From assembly GCF_900112395.1 (NCBI RefSeq), contig NZ_FOLN01000001.1:310001-374000 (forward strand): a stretch of DNA of 64,000 nt. Direction: 5' to 3'. This document shows, in pieces, positions 28,343 through 37,347 of this stretch. A program made the position numbers and the translations under genes. The notes under the pieces were generated by a model. The model was not told where the DNA came from, did not search any database, and was given only the letters and a program-made list of their open reading frames with translations. The stretch comes from Algibacter lectus (lineage in GTDB: Bacteria > Bacteroidota > Bacteroidia > Flavobacteriales > Flavobacteriaceae). The first letter of the stretch is position 1; each line of letters starts with the position of its first letter.

Positions 28343-29031
28343 AAAGGCTCATTGTAATTTTTATTTTTACTCGTCTTAAGGTTGTCTTGATTCTGGCTAA
28401 CTGTACTTTGTGTTTTTTTGCTTTTTTCTCTCGACTGCGCTCGAGATGACATTATTTCTTCGGCTTTTAGTATCCAATTTTTAGCTGTTGCTTGCCAGTT
28501 GACAATTTTTGTTTTACCACCTACTTTCCAACCGATGCCTTGATAATGATTGAAGAATTTTTGAGCTTCAATTGTTGGCCAATTTTCTTTTTTAAAAAAA
28601 TCAATCACTTCATTTTCATTTTTAGGCTGGTCTAGTTTATTACTATTTTTATTAGTTTGTATATGTTTATTAATAGATACCAGTGCTTGTCCATTTTTGG
28701 GACTGTATGTGTCCACTACTTGTTTAGAACTTGTCTCAAAATTGAACATCTTAATTTTACTGCCTTTAAATGGATTGTGAGATGGATAATAAATAATATA
28801 TTTCCAATGATTTAGTTCTTTAATACACTTATGATAGGTGGATTTGGAACCTATTTTTGAAAAGCCCATGATTTCTTCTCGATTGATATAAAATTCTTCC
28901 ATAAATCGATTACTATTCCAAATTTGAAATAGTGCTACGTACAGACTAATATGTGTTGGATTTAATCGGTTGTCTTTTGAGAATTGAATGAATACACCTT
29001 TTAGATGTAATATGTAGTTTACTTTTTGCAT
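28339..29031 (-). CDS. DnaD-like replication protein
   Basis: 230 aa from ATG at 29031 (MQKVNYILHLKGVF); an ATG at 29052 would add seven residues encoded in repeat DNA. An N-terminal winged-helix region (LNPTHISLYVALFQIWN, GSKSTYHKCIKELNHWKYI) is followed by a linker and a DnaD-like tail (VIDFFKKENWPTIEAQKFFNHYQGIGWKVGG, INWQATAKNWI). This layout is typical of replication initiation proteins of Bacteroidota elements. Its last ~30 codons (SSRAQSREKSKK) are encoded by an inserted REP-like repeat (28427-28452). Overlaps the DnaC-like frame by ATGA. Confidence 0.72.
   Translation of the reverse strand: MQKVNYILHLKGVFIQFSKDNRLNPTHISLYVALFQIWNSNRFMEEFYINREEIMGFSKIGSKSTYHKCIKELNHWKYIIYYPSHNPFKGSKIKMFNFETSSKQVVDTYSPKNGQALVSINKHIQTNKNSNKLDQPKNENEVIDFFKKENWPTIEAQKFFNHYQGIGWKVGGKTKIVNWQATAKNWILKAEEIMSSRAQSREKSKKTQSTVSQNQDNLKTSKNKNYNEPL
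28427..28452. repeat. REP-like repeat inside coding sequence
   Basis: CTCTCGACTGCGCTCGAGA followed by TGACAT, an inverted repeat of the TGTCATCTCGAGCGCAGTCGAGA kind that is common in Flavobacteriia genomes. It lies in frame in the tail of the DnaD-like gene. Confidence 0.6.
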
Positions 29032-29040
29032 AAGGAGAGC

Positions 29041-29084
29041 TTCTCGATACAATTTTGCAAAGCAAAATCACTCGAAGTGACATT
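29041..29084. repeat. REP-like repeat between replication and HTH genes
   Basis: TTCTCGATACAATTTTGC, AAAG, CAAAATCACTCGAAGTGACA: an inverted repeat of the same dispersed family (TGTCACTTCGAG ... CTCGAGAA-type ends). It touches the stop of the HTH gene. Confidence 0.6.
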
Positions 29085-29361
29085 AGTACTTATTATGAAT
29101 TCTATTGTCTTCCATTACTTGTTGAATTTCTTCATAGTCGTAATAGATAACCCCTCCAACTTTAGTGTAGGGTAGTGTTCCGTTAATACGAAGATTTTGT
29201 AATGTTCCTGGTGAGATACTTAAGAGTTCTCTAACTTCTGGAGATTTGAGCCATTTCTTTTGTTTGAAATTCGATTGAGAATTAAATAATTCTTTGATTT
29301 GATCTAATAATTCGTGTTTGAATTCTTGTAAATCTTCGGTAGTAATAATTGTTGCTGCCAT
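29083..29361 (-). CDS. Helix-turn-helix DNA-binding protein (excisionase-like)
   Basis: 92 aa. The C-terminal half KWLKSPEVRELLSISPGTLQNLRINGTLPYTKVGGVIYYDYEEI is the MerR-like HTH_17 fold found in excisionases and element regulators of Bacteroidota. The N-terminal half is a helix (DLQEFKHELLDQIKELF). It sits between RteC and the replication genes, as in CTnDOT-type elements. Confidence 0.85.
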   Translation of the reverse strand: MAATIITTEDLQEFKHELLDQIKELFNSQSNFKQKKWLKSPEVRELLSISPGTLQNLRINGTLPYTKVGGVIYYDYEEIQQVMEDNRIHNKY

Positions 29362-29559
29362 AGTAAACGATTTTGGTTAAAAAAGCTACCACATCGAACT
29401 TTCGTTTCTCAATGGCAGCTATTAAATTGATTTAGCTCACAAACTTTGCTATTTTATTAAATAGGTGTTCGTGAATCTTCGATTTGACTTTCGTTTGGCA
29501 AATATGTTATGAATTAATGAAGCTTGTTCACAACGGAGATTATGTTGTGTACGATTTAT

Positions 29560-30408
29560 TTAAACACCTTCATCGGTGTCTTCCATACGTTTTAAAAGAC
29601 TACTGTTTAATGATGAAATAAACTTAGCTCTATTGTTTTTTCGTGTTCTAATTTCTAAGAAAGTACGGCGATATTGTCCTAAGTCTATTTCAAAAATATA
29701 TTCAAAATATTCCGCAATATCTTTTAGATCTGCAGCACCATTATTAAATGTTCCTTCGGTATGCAATGCATATAAAAGTTCGATCAAGGCTACTTTTGGG
29801 CTCGTCCAAATCATTTTTAAGTTGGGTTTGCGTTGTGATTTTTCGCCATTGTCTTTATGTTCAATTAATACTAATTGATTTTCTAAATACAGTTGAATTA
29901 AGTCGTTAGCCAATATTTTAGCTACCTTAAAATCATGAGAAGTCGAGAAGTTTGTATTTGCCTCAAAATAAGAATTATCTAGAGACATTTTTATATCGAA
30001 TTTAGTACGCAAAAAATATTTATGGTCTAGATAAGAACTTCCTGAACGATAGTATTTGTAAAACTCTAGTTCATTATCGAAAAAAGCTTTTAGCTTTACT
30101 AATTCGTTGTTGTAGTATTTCTTTACAATTCTATTACCTCCATTTGGTCTTTTCATTTCAATTTTGAAAAGTGTGTTGTAATAGATTAATTTTGAGGTAA
30201 ACTGAGGCTTTATTTCTTTGAAGAATTTAATTTCTTCTGCATCTGTTTTGAACTTGGTTTTTGTTATAGTTGTTTTTAAATATTTTATTGTTTTTAAAAT
30301 TACTTCAATTGCTTTTTCACATCGAGTAGATTCGTTATCAATTTCTAAATCTATAAAACTTAATTGGTCGTTGAGGTTTGTAAGTAATGTGGAGATTTTT
30401 TTATTCAA
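29560..30408 (-). CDS. RteC domain protein
   Basis: 282 aa. N-terminal helical region, then KMIWTSPKVALIELLYALHTEGTFNNGAADLKDIAEYFEYIFEIDLGQYRRTFLEIRTRKNNRAKF-type tail, the conserved end of RteC proteins. In CTnDOT, RteC activates excision genes in response to tetracycline-controlled signalling; here no rteA/rteB pair is present, so its input is unknown. The tail LNSSLLKRMEDTDEGV ends the protein. Confidence 0.88.
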   Translation of the reverse strand: MNKKISTLLTNLNDQLSFIDLEIDNESTRCEKAIEVILKTIKYLKTTITKTKFKTDAEEIKFFKEIKPQFTSKLIYYNTLFKIEMKRPNGGNRIVKKYYNNELVKLKAFFDNELEFYKYYRSGSSYLDHKYFLRTKFDIKMSLDNSYFEANTNFSTSHDFKVAKILANDLIQLYLENQLVLIEHKDNGEKSQRKPNLKMIWTSPKVALIELLYALHTEGTFNNGAADLKDIAEYFEYIFEIDLGQYRRTFLEIRTRKNNRAKFISSLNSSLLKRMEDTDEGV

Positions 30409-30591
30409 GGTTAAAAAATTCTTTGGGCTAATAAAGGTAAATTACTTGTAAAAATATTACTTTGTTCAAAAGTTCAAATATCATTTAAAACAAAAAAAAC
30501 AAGAGAACAGAAATGTCATCTTGCTTTTTCGGATTTTTTTTTATATTCAAAAAATTTAATCACTCTAAAAATTTCAGAAAGAATTCAAGAG

Positions 30592-31110
30592 TTATTCTTT
30601 TATAAATTGTAGATCGATAACAAGTTTAATGGTATCGCTTACTACTATACTTCCAGCTTCAGTTATAGCGCTCCAAGTTAAATCGAAGTCTTTTCTGTTG
30701 ATATTCCCAGAAATTTCAAAACCTGCTTTAGTTTGTCCATAAGGATCTACTGCTATACCATTAAAATCGGTGTTTAAAGAAACTTCTTTAGTAACATCTT
30801 TGATTGTTAAATCACCAATTAATTTATTACCATCAAAAGATTTTGAAGAGAAAGCAATTTCTGGGTATGATTCTGCATTGAAAAAATCACCTGATTTTAA
30901 ATGAGTATCTCTATCGTTGTTTTTTGTGTTTATAGAATCGGTTTTGGCGGTGAAACTAAAGTTTGCATCTGCAAAGTTGTCATTATTGGTTTCAACAAGT
31001 GCATTAAATTTTTCGAAATGTCCAGTTACCGTAGATATCATCATGTGCTTTACTTTAAAGCTAATTTCAGAATGTGCTGTATCTATGTTCCATTTTGTTG
31101 TTGTATTCAT
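30592..31110 (-). CDS. YceI family protein, cytoplasmic form
   Basis: 172 aa, no signal peptide. The lipocalin-like YceI pattern is complete: WNIDTAHSEISFKVKHMMISTVTGHFEKF, FFNAESYPEIAFSSKSF, GDLTIKDVTKEVSL, GFEISGNINRKDFDLTW. YceI proteins bind isoprenoid-type lipids. Last gene of the minus-strand stress block; the exported paralogue is at 35235-35816. Confidence 0.88.
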   Translation of the reverse strand: MNTTTKWNIDTAHSEISFKVKHMMISTVTGHFEKFNALVETNNDNFADANFSFTAKTDSINTKNNDRDTHLKSGDFFNAESYPEIAFSSKSFDGNKLIGDLTIKDVTKEVSLNTDFNGIAVDPYGQTKAGFEISGNINRKDFDLTWSAITEAGSIVVSDTIKLVIDLQFIKE

Positions 31111-31142
31111 TTTCTTTACTATTTTAAAAATTAATATTTGAT

Positions 31143-32942
31143 TTACTTATTTTGATAACCACCATAGTATTTTACTGGTGACCAATTTGGGATTACTTCT
31201 GGTAATTGAGGACTCATTGCTTGGTATTCTTTATCTCCAAACACAATTTTTCCATCAACGACTGTAAGTACCGCTTTTAAATTATTGATTTTCTTTTCTG
31301 GAATTGTAAAGTAATCTTCTGAAAGAATTGTAAAATCTGCATACATTCCTTTTTCTAGAGTTCCTTTTACGTTTTCTTCTTTAGATACCCAAGCACTACC
31401 CTTCGTATACAGGTATAGTGCATCCTCTCTTGATAAGAGATTGGATTCTTCACTTAATTGTAATCCTCCTACTGTTTTTCCAGATATTAACCAGTATAGA
31501 GCAGGCCAAGGATTGTAACTAGCGACTCTAGTACCATCTGTTCCCGCACCTAATGGAATACCCATTTCCATTATTTTTTTAACTGGTGGTGCTTGTTTTG
31601 CCTTTTTTGCTCCGTATCGTTCTACAAAAAATTCACCAGCATAAGCCATACGCGCTTGAATTGCTATACCACCATTAAGTGCTTTAATTCGTTTTAACTC
31701 TTTTTCATTAACCGTTTCAGCATGGTCAAACAGCCAAAGTTCTGAAGCTAATTTCCCATTAGTTTCTTTATTAACTTCCTCAATAACATCTAGCATGCTT
31801 GCAATAGTTTCGCCGTAGGTAGCGTGTATTCTAAATGGCCAACCATTATCTACGTGAAGACCTATAATTTTTTTCAAATCTTCTCTCCAAGTAGGTCGGT
31901 CTTCTAAAAATGGTTGTGGTGCTAAAAAGTTTTCAAAATCTCCTGCACTCCAAGCTAAAAATTCACCACCACCTTCTAATTCATAACCGTGATCTAAATG
32001 AATTTCTCCGTTGTGACCAATTTTATTTGTATCTATCCACTCTTGAAATTCTGCATATTCTGCACCCTTATTTTGAGGAAATAAATAGTATGAAAGGCGT
32101 ATAGGCATTTCTCCAGCATCTGCCAATAGTTTTGTGCCCGTATAATCTTTTGGAAATTTGTGACCTCCACCACCAGCATCAATACCGCTTGTGATTCCTA
32201 AACTGTTTAATTCTCTATAAAATTGCTTGGTAGAGTTTAACATCTGTTCCTGCGTTAAAGGTGGTAATGCTCCTATTCTAGCATATAGTATACTTGGATT
32301 AGGTTCTGCTAATAGTACACCTGTTAGATTGCCGGCAGGATCCTTTTCAAAAGAACTACCTACTGGTGCTTTTGTTTTTTTGTCTATACCTAGTACATCT
32401 AATCCAGCTTGGTTTAACCAAGCTCTACTATATAAATACAAGACATAGGTTGGAACGTCTCCCGTAGCGTCGTTAATTTCTTGAGGTGTCGGAAATCTTT
32501 TTTCTTCAAATTGAAAAGGGCTCCAGCCACCAATTACTCTTACCCATTGCCCCTTTGGGGTTCTTGCTGCTTGTTCTTTCAGCATTTGCAATGCTCTTTT
32601 TAGAGATTTTACACCATCCCAACGTAATTCAGCATTATAGAAGCGACCACCTCTGGTTAAATGTAGATGTGAATCATTTAAACCAGGAATTAAGGTTCTA
32701 CCATTACCATTAATGGTTTTTGTACTTTCATTTTTTAGCTTTAAAATTTCTAGGTTTGACCCTATAGCTAATACTTTTCCATCTTTTACAGCGATAGCCT
32801 CTGCAATAGTTTTGTTAGTATCCATAACTGCTACTTTTGCATTAGTAACAATTAAGTCTGCTGTCTCTGAATTATTTTTAGTTTCTTGTTTACAAGACAC
32901 TAATGCTACAGCAAAAATTAAAATTAGTATGAACCGTTTCAT
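31143..32942 (-). CDS. Amidohydrolase family lipoprotein
   Basis: 599 aa from ATG at 32942, chosen because it starts a lipoprotein signal (MKRFILILIFAVALVSC); the frame extends 30 residues further upstream without features. Amidohydrolase_3 fold: ADLIVTNAKVAVMDTNKTIAEAI, metal motif GLNDSHLHLTRGG, HATYGETI, WLFDHAETVN, GAGTDGTRVASYNPW, and the C-terminal ADFTILSEDYFTIPEKKI. These are metal-dependent hydrolases with varied C-N substrates; the real substrate is unknown. Anchored in the envelope. Next to an isochorismatase-like hydrolase on the same strand. Confidence 0.85.
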   Translation of the reverse strand: MKRFILILIFAVALVSCKQETKNNSETADLIVTNAKVAVMDTNKTIAEAIAVKDGKVLAIGSNLEILKLKNESTKTINGNGRTLIPGLNDSHLHLTRGGRFYNAELRWDGVKSLKRALQMLKEQAARTPKGQWVRVIGGWSPFQFEEKRFPTPQEINDATGDVPTYVLYLYSRAWLNQAGLDVLGIDKKTKAPVGSSFEKDPAGNLTGVLLAEPNPSILYARIGALPPLTQEQMLNSTKQFYRELNSLGITSGIDAGGGGHKFPKDYTGTKLLADAGEMPIRLSYYLFPQNKGAEYAEFQEWIDTNKIGHNGEIHLDHGYELEGGGEFLAWSAGDFENFLAPQPFLEDRPTWREDLKKIIGLHVDNGWPFRIHATYGETIASMLDVIEEVNKETNGKLASELWLFDHAETVNEKELKRIKALNGGIAIQARMAYAGEFFVERYGAKKAKQAPPVKKIMEMGIPLGAGTDGTRVASYNPWPALYWLISGKTVGGLQLSEESNLLSREDALYLYTKGSAWVSKEENVKGTLEKGMYADFTILSEDYFTIPEKKINNLKAVLTVVDGKIVFGDKEYQAMSPQLPEVIPNWSPVKYYGGYQNK

Positions 32943-33006
32943 CTTTATTGTTTTTTTGAAAAAGCAACCCGCTAAAAAAAACAGGTTGCTTCTATTATTG
33001 AAATAA

Positions 33007-33717
33007 TTAATGCTTAAGCATATCACCTGCATATTGGATACCTAAACCATAAGCACCACCATATTTTTTAGCTAAACTGGTTACTTCAACATATTTTCCT
33101 GCTCTAGCCCAATCTCTATGTAATTCTAATAAGTATTGCATAGACGTGATTGGCACTACACCAGCTTGAATCATTCGAGCTATAGCCATATCATGTGCTT
33201 CTTTAGAAACACCACCACTAGCATCGGTAATGACATATACTTCATAACCATCTTCTAAAGCAGATAAAGCAGGGAGCGTAACACAGATTTCTGTCCAAAG
33301 ACCTGCAAGAACTATACGTTTTTTACCTGTTTTTTTAACTGCTTCTACAATTCTTTTATCTTCCCAAGAATTCATTGTGGTTCTATCTATATATTGAGAT
33401 GCATCATTATAGTACTCTTTAACTTCAGGAAATAATGGTCCGCTAAAAGACTTTTCTGCTACGGTTGTAACTATGGTAGCTACATTAAATAATTTTGACG
33501 TACCTGCTACCAAACCTACATTATTACGAAGCGTTTGAATGTCTATTGACTGTACTGCAAAAGCCATTTGACCTTCGTGATCAATTAAGATAAGTGCGTG
33601 ATCATCTGGATCTAGCAATGAACTTGCCGCTAGTTTAGTGTTGTTGTTAGAGTTTTGAGCAAAAACGTTCATTGTTATTGCTAAAAGAAATACGAATGTT
33701 AATTTTATTGTTTTCAT
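33007..33717 (-). CDS. Isochorismatase-like cysteine hydrolase, exported
   Basis: 236 aa. Signal peptide (IKLTFVFLLAITMNVFAQ). Catalytic features of the YcaC/isochorismatase family: Asp in ALILIDHEGQM, Lys in the AEKSFSGP region, and nucleophilic Cys in VLAGLWTEICVTLPALSALEDGYEVYVITDASGG. Reaction on an unknown amide or ester. The promoter region holds a Crp/Fnr-type palindrome (33731-33746). Export of this usually cytoplasmic family is unusual. Confidence 0.85.
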   Translation of the reverse strand: MKTIKLTFVFLLAITMNVFAQNSNNNTKLAASSLLDPDDHALILIDHEGQMAFAVQSIDIQTLRNNVGLVAGTSKLFNVATIVTTVAEKSFSGPLFPEVKEYYNDASQYIDRTTMNSWEDKRIVEAVKKTGKKRIVLAGLWTEICVTLPALSALEDGYEVYVITDASGGVSKEAHDMAIARMIQAGVVPITSMQYLLELHRDWARAGKYVEVTSLAKKYGGAYGLGIQYAGDMLKH

Positions 33718-33730
33718 TTTGTTTTAATTT

Positions 33731-33746
33731 GTGTCATTACTGACGG
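33731..33746. promoter_or_regulatory. Candidate Crp/Fnr-like operator (imperfect)
   Basis: GTGTCATTACTGACGG, 14 bases before the isochorismatase-like gene. The core TGTCA-n4-TGACg matches the perfect palindrome at 35839-35854. Confidence 0.45.
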
Positions 33747-33763
33747 TTATATTTAATTATAAA

Positions 33764-34345
33764 TTATGAAGCCAAAGCCTCATTTTTTTTTTGCGCTAGT
33801 TCTATGGGCTCTTGACCTTTACTGTTTAATTGATCGGCTAGAATAAATTCGACATCTGTTATTCCTAGAAACCCTAAAAAATGCTTTACATAAACAGATG
33901 CAAAATCTATAAGGCTTCCAAAAGGAGCTCCACCGCTAACCATTATTATGTAAGCCTTTTTATTTTTCAAAAGACCAATAGGTCCATTTTCGGTGTATTT
34001 AAAGGTTTTACCAACTCGAGCTATTAAATCAAAATATGCTTTTAAGGAACCTGGTATGCTAAAATTGTACATTGGAACTCCTAATACTAATACATCGGAA
34101 TTATCAATTTCAGTTAATAGTTTATCTGATATTGAAAGGGTTTCTCTATGCTCATTATTTAACAAGGCTATTGGAGTATTAAAAGCAGTTACCATTTCTT
34201 GAGTAAGAAGAGGTATGCCTAACCTTAAATCTCTTTCAATAATATTAGAGTTGTCAGTTTTTAATTTATCGACCAATTCTTCTACCAGTTGTCTACTGAT
34301 AGAATCTGTAGTTCTTACACTCGAGTTTATTTTTAAAATATTCAT
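33764..34345 (-). CDS. FMN-dependent NADH-azoreductase
   Basis: 193 aa flavodoxin-like fold: ILKINSSVRTTDSISRQLVEELV phosphate-binding loop, VLVLGVPMYNFSIPGSLKAYFDLIARVGKTF, and IIMVSGGAPFG with FLGFLGITDVEFI. These match AzoR-type enzymes that reduce quinones and azo bonds with NADH via FMN. Fits the redox/stress character of this block. Confidence 0.9.
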   Translation of the reverse strand: MNILKINSSVRTTDSISRQLVEELVDKLKTDNSNIIERDLRLGIPLLTQEMVTAFNTPIALLNNEHRETLSISDKLLTEIDNSDVLVLGVPMYNFSIPGSLKAYFDLIARVGKTFKYTENGPIGLLKNKKAYIIMVSGGAPFGSLIDFASVYVKHFLGFLGITDVEFILADQLNSKGQEPIELAQKKNEALAS

Positions 34346-34356
34346 ACTTAAGTTTT

Positions 34357-35229
34357 TTATCGTAATGGAACTTCCATCAAAAGAATTTCAGAGTCGTTTT
34401 CTGATTTAATGTTAATATGATCTGTATTCCAAATTCCAAATCCGTCTCTTTTGTTTAATGTTTGATTATTAATAGTTACATCTCCATTTAATATAAAAGC
34501 ATACACGCCATTAGTTTTAGGGGCATTAAGTTTATAACTTAATTCTTTTCCTTTGTCTAATTTTGTCATGTTAAACCAAGCTTTTTGTTGAATCCATACT
34601 CCTGAATCGTCAGGATTTGGAGATAAAATTTGTTGAAACTTATTTTTTCGGTCATCAATATTAAGAGTAATTTGGTCGTACCGAGGTGTAACATTTTGTT
34701 GATTAGGGATTATCCATATCTGAAGGAATTTTACTTTTCTGTCTTTGTTTTTATTGTATTCAGAGTGTGTAATCCCGGTACCAGCACTTAAAACTTGGAT
34801 GTCACCAGATTTAATTACCGTAGTGTTTTCCATACTATCTTTATGCTCTAAATCGCCTTCAAGAGGAATTGAAATGATTTCCATGTTTTTATGAGGATGT
34901 GTGCCAAAACCCATACCTGGATCTACAACATCGTCATTTAATACACGTAAAACACCAAAGTTCATTCTCTCTGGATTGTGGTAGTTTGCAAAGCTAAATG
35001 TGTGCTTTGAGTGTAACCATCCATGATTAGCCTCTCCTCTTGTTTCTGCTTTATGAAGTACTGTATTCATTGTTTTATGTTCTTTGTTGGGTAAATGATT
35101 ATGACCTAGTTTTTTAGTTTCGGAATTAGCTATATTATTTACCTTATTTTCTTTTGCAAAAGCAGAAACTCCTAAAAGTGAAAGGGCACTTCCTGCAATT
35201 GTTTTTTTTAGAAATTCTTTACGTTTCAT
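34357..35229 (-). CDS. Pirin family protein with export signal
   Basis: 290 aa. N-terminal signal-like KRKEFLKKTIAGSALSLLGVSAFA, then a bicupin: HGWLHSKHTFSFANYHNPERMNFG, metal-binding GTHPHKNMEI and GTGITHSEYN (three His and one Glu as in YhhW), and C-terminal cupin (YAFILNGDVTI). YhhW-like pirins can oxidise quercetin. An export signal on a pirin is uncommon and suggests a periplasmic antioxidant role. Confidence 0.88.
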   Translation of the reverse strand: MKRKEFLKKTIAGSALSLLGVSAFAKENKVNNIANSETKKLGHNHLPNKEHKTMNTVLHKAETRGEANHGWLHSKHTFSFANYHNPERMNFGVLRVLNDDVVDPGMGFGTHPHKNMEIISIPLEGDLEHKDSMENTTVIKSGDIQVLSAGTGITHSEYNKNKDRKVKFLQIWIIPNQQNVTPRYDQITLNIDDRKNKFQQILSPNPDDSGVWIQQKAWFNMTKLDKGKELSYKLNAPKTNGVYAFILNGDVTINNQTLNKRDGFGIWNTDHINIKSENDSEILLMEVPLR

Positions 35230-35234
35230 TCTAT

Positions 35235-35816
35235 TTATTCTTTTGTAAACTCAGCATTAGCAACAATCTCTATTGTGTCGCTTACAATTGCTGCGGGTGT
35301 TGTTGTACCAATACCAAAATCTTTACGGTTAATTTCTCCAGTAATCTTAAAACCTGCTACTGTTTTTTTGTTGTATGGATTTTCAGCTGTTCTAATAATT
35401 CCATCAAAGGTTACTGATTTTGTAATACCACGCATTGTTAAATTTCCTTTAACTTTATAGTGATTCTTTTTTGATGATTTTTTAAATGAAGTACTTTTAA
35501 AAGTGATTGTAGGGAATTTTTCAGCATCGAAAAAATCAGCACTTTGTAAATGACCATCTCTTTGCTCACTATTTGTGTAAATCGAGTTTACTTTTGCAGT
35601 CATTTCTGCTACTGCATCAGAAAAATCTGGTTTTGAAGATGTAACAGTGGCTGTTACATCTTTAAAATAACCATCTACATCAGAAATTAATAAATGTGTT
35701 GCTGTAAAACCAATTTTTGTGTGTGAGCTATCTAATGACCAAATTGCGTTTATTGCTTTGAATGAGAATAATGTTGTAGCAATTGCTACTGCTAAAATTA
35801 TTGTTACTTTTTTCAT
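35235..35816 (-). CDS. YceI family protein, periplasmic form
   Basis: 193 aa. Signal peptide (VTIILAVAIATTLFSFKAINA), then the YceI lipocalin fold: WSLDSSHTKIGFTATHLLISDVDGYFKDV, FFDAEKFPTITFKSTSF, VKGNLTMRGITKSVTF, GFKITGEINRKDFGIG. Binds a polyisoprenoid in the periplasm. Paralogue of 30592-31110. Its promoter carries a perfect 16-bp palindrome. Confidence 0.9.
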   Translation of the reverse strand: MKKVTIILAVAIATTLFSFKAINAIWSLDSSHTKIGFTATHLLISDVDGYFKDVTATVTSSKPDFSDAVAEMTAKVNSIYTNSEQRDGHLQSADFFDAEKFPTITFKSTSFKKSSKKNHYKVKGNLTMRGITKSVTFDGIIRTAENPYNKKTVAGFKITGEINRKDFGIGTTTPAAIVSDTIEIVANAEFTKE

Positions 35817-35829
35817 GTTACTTTTGTTT

Positions 35830-35861
35830 AAATTTTAGGTGTCAATATTGACACTACAAAA
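35830..35861 (-). promoter_or_regulatory. Promoter of periplasmic yceI with perfect palindromic operator
   Basis: Minus strand: TTTG at 35860-35857, 19 bases, then TAAAATTT at 35837-35830. The spacer is filled by GTGTCAATATTGACAC (35839-35854), a perfect palindrome. A regulator bound there would block the promoter. The Crp/Fnr-like gene next door is the obvious candidate. Confidence 0.55.
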
Positions 35862-35920
35862 GTGCGATGAATACGAACTTAACTTCCTTGAAGTAACTTA
35901 AGAAAAAAGGTTAAGGTAGA

Positions 35921-36511
35921 TTAAGATTTTTTACGAAGCTTATCGTTTTTAACCTTAGATAAAAATTCAGGAGTCATCCCTAGAAAGGATGCTAAAGCAT
36001 ATTGAGGTAATCGTTGCGCAACATGAGCGTATTTACTCATAAATTGGTCGTAACGTCTTTCAGCCGGTAATGTTAGGTTACTGGTAATTCTACGTTGAGA
36101 AAAGGCTAAACCACGTTCTGCCATAATTCTAAAAATAGTTTCAAACTTATGATTTGTTTCTTTTAGTTCTTTTTGTTTTTCAAAGTGTACACGTAATATG
36201 ATACTATCTTCAAGTGCCATAACAAAAGATGAAGCTGGTTGTTGGTATATAAAACTATTGTAATCTGTAATCCACCAATCATCAATTGCAAAGGAAGTTG
36301 TGTGATCATTACCTTCTTCAGTGACTACGTATGCTCTGAAAGCTCCTTTAACTACATAATACATATGATGCGCAATAAAATTTGGCTGTACAATAAATTG
36401 CCTCTTTTTTATTGATACCTCTTCAAAACAACTAGTAAATTGATCAACTTCTTCTTCATTTACTTCAACGAAATTTTGAATGTATTGTGATAGTATTTTT
36501 TTAGAGTTCAT
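35921..36511 (-). CDS. Crp/Fnr family transcriptional regulator
   Basis: 196 aa. N-terminal cNMP-binding fold (QFIVQPNFIAHHMYYVVKGAFRAYV), dimer helix, and a C-terminal winged helix (LPQYALASFLGMTPEFLSKVKND). This is the short form common in Bacteroidota, lacking the Fnr cysteines. Upstream, TTTGTCAATACAAA (36524-36537) contains a half of the palindrome found at 35839-35854, hinting at autoregulation. Confidence 0.9.
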   Translation of the reverse strand: MNSKKILSQYIQNFVEVNEEEVDQFTSCFEEVSIKKRQFIVQPNFIAHHMYYVVKGAFRAYVVTEEGNDHTTSFAIDDWWITDYNSFIYQQPASSFVMALEDSIILRVHFEKQKELKETNHKFETIFRIMAERGLAFSQRRITSNLTLPAERRYDQFMSKYAHVAQRLPQYALASFLGMTPEFLSKVKNDKLRKKS

Positions 36512-36564
36512 TGAGGTTAATAATTTGTCAATACAAAGTTAGTTGTTTTTAAATTAAAGGAACT

Positions 36565-37347
36565 CTATAATAGGCTTTTGGGGCTCATCCCAAATTGTTT
36601 TTTAAAAGCAAATGAGAAATGAGATAAATTTTCAAAACCTAAATCAACATAAATTTCAGAAGGTTTCTTTTTCTTCTTTTCTATAAGAAAATAAGCTTCT
36701 TGTAACCTTTTTTGAACCAACCAACGATTCGGGGTGTTATTAAAAATTTGTTTAAAATCACGTTTGAATGCAGAGAGACTACGTCCTGTTAAAAAGGCAA
36801 AACGATTAAGACTAACATTGAATTTATAGTTTTGATGCATAAACTCTTCCAAGTTTATTTTTTGAGGTTTACCATAGTCAAAAAATACACCTGATAATTC
36901 AGGCTGCATCTTTAATAAAATAAATAAAAGCTCCTCTCTCTTTATATCCTGAAAAGCCGTTTCAATTTTTCCGGTACCATTATAGTGTGGCATTAATGAA
37001 TTAATAAAGTTTGGTATTTGTTTATTTTTAGCCAAAGTCAGAAATGCATCGGTAAAAGAGTGTTTTTCTACATTTGGTGTATGCTTTTCTTGAAATTGCC
37101 TAAGGAATAGCTCATCAAATACTACAACTACTTTTTCAAATTCATCGTTTTCTTTTAGCTTGTTGTAGCGTGATAAATGATTCTTACGAGCAATACAATA
37201 GTCTCCAGATTTTAACGTAGCAATTTTACTTCCGTCATATCCATTTAAAGTTCCTTTTATCAAAAACAAAAAGAAATGTTCCGGAATAAACTGTTCGGGT
37301 GAAATTTCGGGTCCAATATAACACGATTTTATATCCATACGACTCAT
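36565..37347 (-). CDS. AraC family transcriptional regulator
   Basis: 260 aa. N-terminal sensing region (HFFLFLIKGTLNGYDGSKIATLKSGDYCIARKN, cupin-like) and a C-terminal HTH pair (VSLNRFAFLTGRSLSAFKRDFKQIFNNTPNRWLVQKRLQEAYFLI; PSEIYVDLGFENLSHFSFAFKKQFGMSP). Overlaps the upstream epimerase gene by four bases (37344-37347), so it probably controls the reductase genes in this block. Confidence 0.92.
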   Translation of the reverse strand: MSRMDIKSCYIGPEISPEQFIPEHFFLFLIKGTLNGYDGSKIATLKSGDYCIARKNHLSRYNKLKENDEFEKVVVVFDELFLRQFQEKHTPNVEKHSFTDAFLTLAKNKQIPNFINSLMPHYNGTGKIETAFQDIKREELLFILLKMQPELSGVFFDYGKPQKINLEEFMHQNYKFNVSLNRFAFLTGRSLSAFKRDFKQIFNNTPNRWLVQKRLQEAYFLIEKKKKKPSEIYVDLGFENLSHFSFAFKKQFGMSPKSLL

